From: Austwickia sp039812465
Lineage (GTDB): Bacteria; Actinomycetota; Actinomycetes; Actinomycetales; Dermatophilaceae
Direction of reading: 5' to 3'
Assembly: GCA_039812465.1 (NCBI GenBank)
Contig: JBDIAS010000098.1
Location: 1-11,651, forward strand
DNA length: 11,651 bases
A model generated the notes under the pieces. It saw only the letters and a program-made list of their open reading frames with translations. It was not told where the DNA came from and did not search any database. This document shows, one piece after another, positions 1 through 5,165 of this stretch (the stretch's first letter is position 1; each line of letters opens with the position of its first letter). A program made the translations under genes and the position numbers.

Positions 1-132
1 CCGAGCGAAGCGAGGCGTGCCCGCGGCGGAGTGCGAGGAGTCGCACCGTTGAGAGGGTGACGACGAAGCACGGAGCGGAGGGGACGCCGAGCGAAGCGAG
101 GCGTGCCCGCGGCGGAGTGCGAGGAGTCGCAC
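1..132. repeat. 46-bp perfect direct repeat, two copies 86 bp apart
   Basis: Positions 1-46 and 87-132 are identical over 46 bp, starting CCGAGCGAAGCGAGGCGTGC. Each copy ends in a short hairpin, GTGCGA-GGAG-TCGCAC (31-46 and 117-132), with a perfect 6-bp stem and 4-base loop. The 40 bp between the copies contains a looser relative (GAAGCACGGAGCGGAGG). The first copy touches the window edge, so the array may continue to the left. It lies just past the 3' end of the minus-strand radical SAM gene. No gene is visible in 1-158. It looks like a dispersed REP-type intergenic repeat, and the hairpins could also end or protect the mRNA. That role is inference; there is no T-tract. Confidence 0.85.
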
Positions 133-158
133 GGGAGGGGTCCGTGTGAGTCAGCGGG

Positions 159-1349
159 TCAGGGCGTCGCGTGGCCGGGCCGGTCGGGGACCGTGTCCAG
201 CGAGGCGGGCAGGTAGACGCAGGTCGGGTCGGAGCCCAAGATGTCGCCGGTCACGGCGTACGCGTGGCTCCGCGACCCGCCGCACACCTCGCCGAACTCG
301 CAGACGCCGCACTTGCCGTGGTAGCCCTCGGGGTGGCGCAGGGAGACCAGCAGCGGGTTGGTGCGGTAGATCTCGACGAACGAGGTCGTGGTGACGTCGC
401 CGCAGTGCTGCGGGAAGAACCCGCTGGGATAGACCAGGCCGGTGTGCGACACGAACGCGAAGCCACGCCCGGAGTTCACGTCGATCGGCGGCCGGGGGGT
501 GCGGCGCGGTCGGTCGGGATCGTCCAGCAGGTCGGCCACGGCCTCGCGCAGCCGGTGGTAGAGCGCGCCACGCTCCGGCTCGGGCTCTCCGGCGGCGCGG
601 CGCCGGGCCCGCTGGATCGCCACCCGGCGGTAGTGCGGCGCTTCGGTGGTCTTCACCGCCAGCAGGTCGGACACGTCGTGCAGCCAGTGCAGCACGTCCT
701 CGACCTCGTCCGCGGCGAGCGGCTGCAGCGCGCTGCCGCGTCCGGTGGGCACGAGGAAGAACACGCTCCACAGCGAGGCGTCGAGGTCCAGGACCGTGCG
801 CAGCAGGGCGGGCAGTTCGTCGGCGGTCGCCCGGGTCACGGTCGAGTTGATCTGCAGTCGGTAGCCCAGCTCGCGGGCCCATCCGGCGGCGCGGATCGTG
901 TCGGCGAAGACGCCGTCGACGCCGCGGAACCCGTCGTGCACGGCGGGCGTCGCCCCGTCCAGCGACAGGGAGAGCGCGTGCACGCCGGCGTCGCGGAACA
1001 CCGCCAGCGACTCGGGTGTCATCTTCGGGGTCACCGAGGGGGAGAGGGCCATGTGCAGCCCGAGGGAGGCTCCGTACCGCACGAGCTCCGGCAAGTCCTC
1101 ACGCTCGAACGGGTCTCCGCCCGTGAGGACGACGATCGGGTAGGGCGCCCCGAAGCCCGCGATGTCCTCCAGCAGCTGCCGCCCTTGGGCCGTGCTCAGC
1201 TGGTCGGGGTGGCCGACCTTCTGCGCGTCGGCCCGGCAGTGCTTGCAGACCAGTTGGCAGGCGCGGGTGGTCTCCCAGATCACGATCATCGGTCGGTCGC
1301 CCGGCTCGTGGTGCAGCTGCCGCACGGCGCGGCCCTCGGTCACGGTCAT
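159..1349 (-). CDS. Radical SAM/SPASM protein (TIGR04053/AhbD-like)
   Basis: This is a 396-residue radical S-adenosylmethionine enzyme. The N-terminal part has the 4Fe-4S cluster motif CQLVCKHC (Cys31, Cys35, Cys38), preceded by the strand VIWETTRA, and a GGDP SAM-binding motif at about 77-80. The C-terminus is a SPASM-type extension with Cys316, Cys347, Cys350, Cys356 and Cys377 (CGVCEFGEVCGGS, then a final TGDILGSDPTC), which should hold one or two more Fe-S clusters. The overall pattern is that of the TIGR04053 and AhbD/NirJ group. AhbD and NirJ act on tetrapyrrole side chains, but TIGR04053 members have no settled function known to me. The ATG overlaps the stop of the upstream porphyrinogen oxidase gene as ATGA, with AGGAG about 6 nt before the ATG, so the two are probably translationally coupled. 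That makes a heme-related role plausible, for example coproheme side-chain processing, but this is inference. The family is secure; the substrate is not. Confidence 0.9.
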   Translation of the reverse strand: MTVTEGRAVRQLHHEPGDRPMIVIWETTRACQLVCKHCRADAQKVGHPDQLSTAQGRQLLEDIAGFGAPYPIVVLTGGDPFEREDLPELVRYGASLGLHMALSPSVTPKMTPESLAVFRDAGVHALSLSLDGATPAVHDGFRGVDGVFADTIRAAGWARELGYRLQINSTVTRATADELPALLRTVLDLDASLWSVFFLVPTGRGSALQPLAADEVEDVLHWLHDVSDLLAVKTTEAPHYRRVAIQRARRRAAGEPEPERGALYHRLREAVADLLDDPDRPRRTPRPPIDVNSGRGFAFVSHTGLVYPSGFFPQHCGDVTTTSFVEIYRTNPLLVSLRHPEGYHGKCGVCEFGEVCGGSRSHAYAVTGDILGSDPTCVYLPASLDTVPDRPGHATP

Positions 1350-3043
1350 CTTCGCTCCTGCGGCTGATGTGACGGTTCGGCGGGTGGTGCTCCGGCACCT
1401 CGTACAGGATCGTGCGACCCCGCGCTCGAGGCGGCGTACGCGTCCAGCACGCTCGCGGCGGCGCGACGGGCCGAGCCGAGGCAGGCGGCGAGCCCGATGC
1501 CGTCGTACGAGGCGCCCGCCAACGCGACGCCCGGGCAGCAGGCGGCCAGCTCGGCGCGGACGCTCTCGACGCGGTCGACATGCCCGACGGTGAGCTGCGG
1601 CAGCCCGCGGCGCCACCGCTCGACGTGCACGACGCGGGGGGCGGCGTCGAGCCCGGTGAACGAGCGCAGGTCGCGCCGCAGGTGATCGACCAGCTCCGCG
1701 TCGGTGAGGGGCGTGACCAGGTCGGTGCCGTCGCGTCCCGCCGAGAGACGCACCCAGAAGAGCTCCTCGTCCGCGTACTGCGGCCACTTCGCGCTCAGGT
1801 TCGTGATCGCCTTGAGCAGGGTCCCGGTCCGCGACCCGACGAGCAGGCCGTTGCCCTCGAACGCCGGCAGCCCCGCGACGTCCTCCCGCGCGAACCCGAG
1901 CACGACCGTCGCCGTCGAGGCCACGCGCGTGGCGGCGAGCGTGTCTGCGGCGCGGGGCGCCAGCCCGGCGAGCAGCCGACGCGACGCCCAGGAGGGGACG
2001 GCCAGGACGACGCCGTCGGCGGGCAGGATCTGCGTGGTCGCGCCGGTCTGCAGACGCAAGTGGTACGGGGGTGAGCTGGGCGTTTCGGCGTCGGGGGCCG
2101 CGTGACCGGCGTCCGAGTGGCCGGGGACCCCCTGACCGGAGTCGTGGTGGGCCGCGTCGCCGCGCAGCAGGGCCGTCACCAGGGTCCCCGTGCGGACGTC
2201 CACGGACACGTCGGCGAGTAGCGCGTCCAGGACCGTGCGCAACCCGCCCGGCCAGGACAAGAACCGCATGGCGGGTGGGGGCTTGCGCGCCGGGCCCGGG
2301 GTCGGGCCGCTCGCGCCGGTCGTGCGCGGGGCCTCGTGCCGTCCGCGGGGGCGACGCGGCAGCCGCGCGCGGGCCTGGCCGGGCAGGTCCCGCAGCCGCA
2401 CCGGCATGAGGGAGCGCCCCGAGGTGGCGGCCGCGACCAGGGACGGGGTCGTCGCGCGGAGGCTGAGCGCTCGGACGTCCCCGGAGTGCAGGCCCCCGAG
2501 CAGCGGGTCGACGAAGCGGTCCACGACCTGACGTCCGAAGCGGCCCGCGACGAAGTCGCCGACCGCCACGTCCTGGCCGGGTCCCACCGCGGGCGGTCGG
2601 CGCAGCCGCGCGAACACCGGCTCCAGCCCCGCCCGGGCCATCCCCGGAAGGGTCATCACGCCGCTGCGCAGCACCGGCCGCAGCCGCGTGGGTCCGGCGG
2701 GGCCGACGCCCTCGGGCAGGCGGCGCCGCCCGGCGGGCGTCCACAGCCAGCTCTCGCCGGAGCGGGCGAGCACCATCGAGGAGCGCAGCCCCAGCTCGTC
2801 CAAGAGGGATTCGGTCTCGGGGGCGCCGGTGTGCATGGCCTCGGCGCCGACGTCGATCGGCGTACCCGCCCCCGGCAGGTCGAGCGTGCGGACCTGCCCG
2901 CCGAGCCGCGTCGACGCTTCCACCAGGGTGACGCGGGCGCCGCCGCGGGCGAGCCGCCGGGCCGCGGCCAGGCCGGTCAGACCGCCGCCGACGACCACGA
3001 CGCGTGGCGCCGACCCGGTCGCGGCCTCGCGCCCTGACGCCAT
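1346..3043 (-). CDS. hemY: FAD-dependent porphyrinogen oxidase (HemY/CgoX type)
   Basis: This 565-residue flavoprotein oxidises a porphyrinogen to a porphyrin with O2. In Gram-positive bacteria the substrate of this family is usually coproporphyrinogen III (CgoX), on the coproporphyrin-dependent heme route. Residues 15-24 (VVVVGGGLTG) form the Rossmann FAD motif, with Glu42 at the end of the second strand and the RLGGQVRT segment following. Residues 510-527 (GASYDGIGLAACLGSARR) match the conserved C-terminal FAD-contacting block. The start at 3043 is chosen because GAGGA precedes it by 8 nt and homology begins a few residues later; the open frame continues upstream but only through repetitive DNA. 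The protein is about 90 residues longer than usual. The extra length is mainly low-complexity insertions: an Arg/Pro-rich stretch before MRFLSWPGG, an Asp/His/Pro-rich stretch before YHLRLQTG, and a hydrophilic tail. It is first in a two-gene operon with the radical SAM gene (4-base overlap). Other amine-oxidase-fold enzymes are possible but less likely. Confidence 0.9.
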   Translation of the reverse strand: MASGREAATGSAPRVVVVGGGLTGLAAARRLARGGARVTLVEASTRLGGQVRTLDLPGAGTPIDVGAEAMHTGAPETESLLDELGLRSSMVLARSGESWLWTPAGRRRLPEGVGPAGPTRLRPVLRSGVMTLPGMARAGLEPVFARLRRPPAVGPGQDVAVGDFVAGRFGRQVVDRFVDPLLGGLHSGDVRALSLRATTPSLVAAATSGRSLMPVRLRDLPGQARARLPRRPRGRHEAPRTTGASGPTPGPARKPPPAMRFLSWPGGLRTVLDALLADVSVDVRTGTLVTALLRGDAAHHDSGQGVPGHSDAGHAAPDAETPSSPPYHLRLQTGATTQILPADGVVLAVPSWASRRLLAGLAPRAADTLAATRVASTATVVLGFAREDVAGLPAFEGNGLLVGSRTGTLLKAITNLSAKWPQYADEELFWVRLSAGRDGTDLVTPLTDAELVDHLRRDLRSFTGLDAAPRVVHVERWRRGLPQLTVGHVDRVESVRAELAACCPGVALAGASYDGIGLAACLGSARRAAASVLDAYAASSAGSHDPVRGAGAPPAEPSHQPQERR

Positions 3044-3082
3044 CGCTAGATCCTCGTTTCCCCGCACTCGCCGCCCCTGCGC

Positions 3083-3159
3083 GTCGACCCCGTACGTCGT
3101 ACGTCGATTCTGTGTGTCGACCCCGGGCGTCGACCCTGTCGTCGACCTTGGGCGTCGAC
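3083..3159. repeat. Ladder of GTCGAC sites in a divergent promoter region
   Basis: The 205 bp between hemY (minus) and the PAP2 gene (plus) holds GTCGAC at 3083, 3116, 3129, 3141 and 3154, plus GTCGAT at 3103. Steps among the last four sites are 13, 12 and 13 bp. The surrounding bases are also alike (GGGCGTCGACCCT twice), so this is a degenerate tandem repeat of about 13 bp built on a palindromic core. It may serve as a multi-site operator for either gene, or be a slippage repeat with no function. I see no convincing -35/-10 pair in the region. The frame opposite PAP2 is open here but lacks a ribosome binding site, so I do not count it as coding. Confidence 0.7.
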
Positions 3160-3248
3160 CCTGGTTGCGTCCCCCGACCACCCTCCAGCCTAGCCCGAGC
3201 CTCGGAACGCTCAGTCGGGGCCCAGACGGCTTTGGGACTATGTCCCCC

Positions 3249-4415
3249 ATGAGCAGCACCCTGCCTCTGCCCGCCGCGTCGCGCGGTGATCGCTCGTCGT
3301 ACGCGTCGGGTGGTAATCGCTCGTCGTACGCGTCGGGACACTCCCCCTGGTACCCGACGGGGGACGAGCGCCCCTCCTCCCCGACGTGGCCCCCGGTCGC
3401 TGGGGGTGGCCACGCTGGGGGTGACCGCGCGGTCGCGGCACGTCACGTCCCGTCGGCGGGACGCGACCACCCCGTCGCGTACCAGTCGTCGCAGCCCTCC
3501 AACCCGCCCTCCGGGCGGCCCCAGCGCGCCGCGGGCGTTCCGGCGGGACACCCCGCGCACCCCGCGGGCCGGGGCGGTCGCGCGCGTCCCGCCAGCGCGA
3601 TCGCCTGCGGGGCCCTGCTGATCCTCGCGGCTGCGGCCGGGGTTTGGGCGCTGGTCCGCACCCTGGTGTGGACGGCGTGGGGCCAGCGCGTCGAGGACGT
3701 CATCATGGGCGCGATCGTCACCGATTGGCGGACCGACCGCGTGCTGCTGGCGGGGCTGGAGGTCGTGAGCATCGGGGCGGTGGCCGTCACGCTGCTGGCG
3801 CTGGGGGCGATCGCGCTGGCCCGGCGGCGACCTGATCTCGCGATCGCGTCGGCGGTGCTGGTCGCTGGGGCGAACGTCACCACGCAGGCGCTCAAGTACG
3901 GGCTGGTCGACCGGCCGGACTTCGGGTACTCGACCCTCAACACCCTCCCGAGCGGGCACGTCACCGTGGTGACGTCGGTGATGGTCGGGCTGCTGCTCGT
4001 GTTGCCGGCTTCCTGGCGGCCCGTGCTCGTGCCCGTCGCCACGCTGCTGGGCACGACGGCCGGGGTGGCGACCCTGGTCGTGGCCTGGCATCGGCCGAGC
4101 GACATCATCGCCGCGTACTTGGTTGTGATGGCCTGGGCTGGGGCCGTGGTGATCGGCCTGGCGGCGGCAGGGCGCGCCGGACCGCTGGGGCCGCGGCAGG
4201 CGGCGGGCCGGGCGATCATCTATGGGCTGGGCGCTTCGGTGGCCACCGCTGTGCTCGGTCTCGCGCTGCTGATCGGTGGCCTGACCCACGCCGGGGGGCA
4301 ACAGCACCTGGTGGCCGGCGCGGTGGGGCTGGGCGCGGTCGCGCTGGGCTGCGCGGTCGGTGTGTGCGCGTCCAGCGTGGCGATCGACCTGCTGGGGGAG
4401 GACCGCCGCCGCTGA
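3249..4415 (+). CDS. PAP2-family membrane phosphatase
   Basis: The product is 388 residues. The first 115 or so are low-complexity and probably disordered and cytoplasmic, with a 9-residue in-frame duplication GDRSSYASG/GNRSSYASG at 13-30. About eight hydrophobic segments follow (roughly 118-137, 166-190, 196-213, 239-253, 257-279, 287-306, 321-344, 353-380). The PAP2 signature is present: Lys216...Arg222-Pro223 (KYGLVDRP), PSGH at 234-237, and HRPSD with His281 and Asp285. Family members remove phosphate from lipid substrates such as phosphatidate or undecaprenyl pyrophosphate. The Ser-Arg pair expected before the last motif reads Ala-Thr (AGVATLVVAWH), so activity could be altered. The core PAP2 fold needs six helices; the last two segments are extra. 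The start is uncertain: ATG 3249 has GGGA 11 nt upstream, and an in-frame ATG at 3240 would add three residues. It is divergent from hemY and followed directly by a repeat array. Confidence 0.85.
   Translation: MSSTLPLPAASRGDRSSYASGGNRSSYASGHSPWYPTGDERPSSPTWPPVAGGGHAGGDRAVAARHVPSAGRDHPVAYQSSQPSNPPSGRPQRAAGVPAGHPAHPAGRGGRARPASAIACGALLILAAAAGVWALVRTLVWTAWGQRVEDVIMGAIVTDWRTDRVLLAGLEVVSIGAVAVTLLALGAIALARRRPDLAIASAVLVAGANVTTQALKYGLVDRPDFGYSTLNTLPSGHVTVVTSVMVGLLLVLPASWRPVLVPVATLLGTTAGVATLVVAWHRPSDIIAAYLVVMAWAGAVVIGLAAAGRAGPLGPRQAAGRAIIYGLGASVATAVLGLALLIGGLTHAGGQQHLVAGAVGLGAVALGCAVGVCASSVAIDLLGEDRRR
3286..3339 (+). repeat. 27-bp in-frame tandem duplication inside the PAP2 gene
   Basis: A 27-bp unit occurs twice in a row (first copy from 3286, second from 3313). 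At least 24 bp per copy differ at a single base (GTGATCGC versus GTAATCGC, then TCGTCGTACGCGTCGG). The period is a multiple of three and yields the peptide repeats GDRSSYASG and GNRSSYASG in the disordered N-terminus of the PAP2 protein. It looks like a recent slippage duplication. Confidence 0.85.
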
Positions 4416-4660
4416 GGCCGCGTGCGGATGCCGCCCGTGGGCGGGAAGTGGGCACGAAATGGCAGGTGGCCGCGTGCGGATTCCGCCCGTGGGCGGGAGG
4501 TGGCCGCGAAATGGCAGGACGCGGCGTGCGGGTGCCGCCCGTGGGCGGGAAGTGTGCGCGAAAGGGCAGGTGGCGGAGTGCGGGTGCCGCCCGTGGGCGG
4601 GAAGTGTCCGCGAAACCGCAGGACGCGGCGTGCGGATGCCGCCCGTGGGCGGGAAGTGGG
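4416..4660. repeat. 52-bp tandem repeat array, part 1 (four units plus a partial)
   Basis: Beginning one base after the PAP2 stop codon, units start at about 4416 (first base missing), 4467, 4519, 4571 and 4623, exactly 52 bp apart. The fifth stops matching at 4660 after 38 bp. Each unit carries the near-invariant core CCGCCCGTGGGCGGGA, which includes the 14-bp palindrome CCGCCC-GT-GGGCGG, then a variable CGCGAAA/GGCAGG part. Units alternate in their first bases between TGGCC/TGGCGG and ACGCGG, suggesting an older 104-bp dimer. The length is not a multiple of three and no start site fits, so it is not coding. It resembles MIRU/VNTR-type intergenic repeats. The palindromes could fold in RNA and help end PAP2 transcription. 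Confidence 0.95.
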
Positions 4661-4666
4661 GTGGTG

Positions 4667-4777
4667 TGTTCCGAGCGACCTACTCGATGGCGTGTCCGCT
4701 TCTCTGGTGATGACAATCGTGCAGGTCAGAAGCGTCTCACGAGTCGAGATGGGGTATCGCGTAGGTCGCTCGGAACA
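4667..4777. repeat. 111-bp element with 17-bp perfect terminal inverted repeats
   Basis: The ends are TGTTCCGAGCGACCTAC (4667-4683) and its exact reverse complement (4761-4777). The match extends inward to 22 bp with one mismatch (4667-4688 with 4756-4777). A second nested inverted pair, CGCTTCT (4697-4703) and AGAAGCG (4728-4734), lies inside. The element sits six bases after the 52-bp array breaks off. No target-site duplication is visible (GGTG before, TTAG after), and no open frame of note lies within. It may be a miniature inverted-repeat element (MITE), a solo remnant of an insertion sequence, or a structured RNA/cruciform. Its base composition is less GC-rich than its surroundings, which favours a foreign origin. 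Confidence 0.8.
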
Positions 4778-4867
4778 TTAGAGGGCCAGCGGCGCCTAGG
4801 ACGTACGGTGGGCGAGATGGCTGGTCCGGTGCCGCTCTCTTGGGGGCGGTCTTGGTTGTTTCGGTCA

Positions 4868-4907
4868 CGTTCCGGGTGGTGGCAGGCCGTTCCGGGTGGT
4901 GGCAGAC
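4868..4907. repeat. 20-bp tandem duplication
   Basis: Two adjacent 20-bp copies, at 4868-4887 and 4888-4907, share their first 18 bases (CGTTCCGGGTGGTGGCAG) and 19 of 20 positions overall. They lie in the 171-bp stretch (4778-4948) between the 111-bp inverted-repeat element and the second 52-bp array. I see nothing else in that stretch: no ribosome binding site with a credible frame and no RNA gene. Confidence 0.85.
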
Positions 4908-4948
4908 CCGGTAGCGGTGTCGGGCGCGGTGGCGAGGACTGCGCTGTC

Positions 4949-5139
4949 GTGCGGGTGCCGCCCGTGGGCGGGAAGTGTCCGCGAAAGGGCAGGTGGCCGC
5001 GTACGGATTCCGCCCGTGGGCGGGAGGTGGCCGCGAAACCGCCGGACGCGGAGTACGGGTGCCGCCCGTGGGCGGGAGGTGGCCGCGAAACCGCCGGACG
5101 CGGAGTGCGGGTGCCGCCCGTGGGCGGGAAGTGTGCGCG
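4949..5139. repeat. 52-bp tandem repeat array, part 2, upstream of murT
   Basis: The same 52-bp family as at 4416-4660 resumes at about 4949, entering seven bases into a unit. Further units begin at 4994, 5046 and 5098; the last stops matching at about 5139, 26 bp before the murT start. All four keep the palindrome CCGCCC-GT-GGGCGG. Two neighbouring units (4994 and 5046) share GGGAGGTGGCCGCGAAACCG, pointing to recent local duplication. Because of its position it must lie in or beside the murT-gatD promoter, so copy number could affect expression. That is inference. Confidence 0.95.
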
Positions 5140-5152
5140 GGAGGGGCCTCGA

Positions 5153-5158
5153 TAAGGT
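5153..5158 (+). promoter_or_regulatory. Candidate -10 element / weak SD for murT
   Basis: TAAGGT fits the actinobacterial TAnnnT -10 pattern and ends 7 nt before the murT GTG. Transcription could therefore begin at or next to the GTG and yield a leaderless mRNA. The same bases contain AAGG, which could instead be a weak ribosome binding site 8 nt from the start. No clear -35 is visible, as the region 17 bp upstream is repeat DNA. The two readings are mutually exclusive. Confidence 0.35.
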
Positions 5159-5165
5159 AATCCCC

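Noticed and set aside
3044..3259. Extended N-terminus of the porphyrinogen oxidase (start at 3259).
   Set aside because: The added 72 residues are encoded by the GTCGAC repeat region, show no family similarity, and a good ribosome binding site precedes the ATG at 3043.
159..4307. A single 1382-codon minus-strand gene.
   Set aside because: Only the last 396 codons show real protein motifs. The rest is antisense to hemY and PAP2 or in the wrong frame of hemY, with Arg/Pro/Gly-rich noise.
4667..4777. tRNA or known riboswitch.
   Set aside because: The inverted ends are 17-22 bp with no cloverleaf, TPsiC-like or known aptamer pattern.
4416..5139. CRISPR array.
   Set aside because: The entire 52-bp period is repeated with no unique spacers, the unit is longer than CRISPR repeats, and no cas gene is present.
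4364..5155. Long open frames running through the 52-bp arrays (for example 263 codons).
   Set aside because: The 52-bp unit is not a multiple of three, so the same peptides cycle through all three frames. There is no ribosome binding site or start context. Lack of stops follows from the GC-rich repeat.
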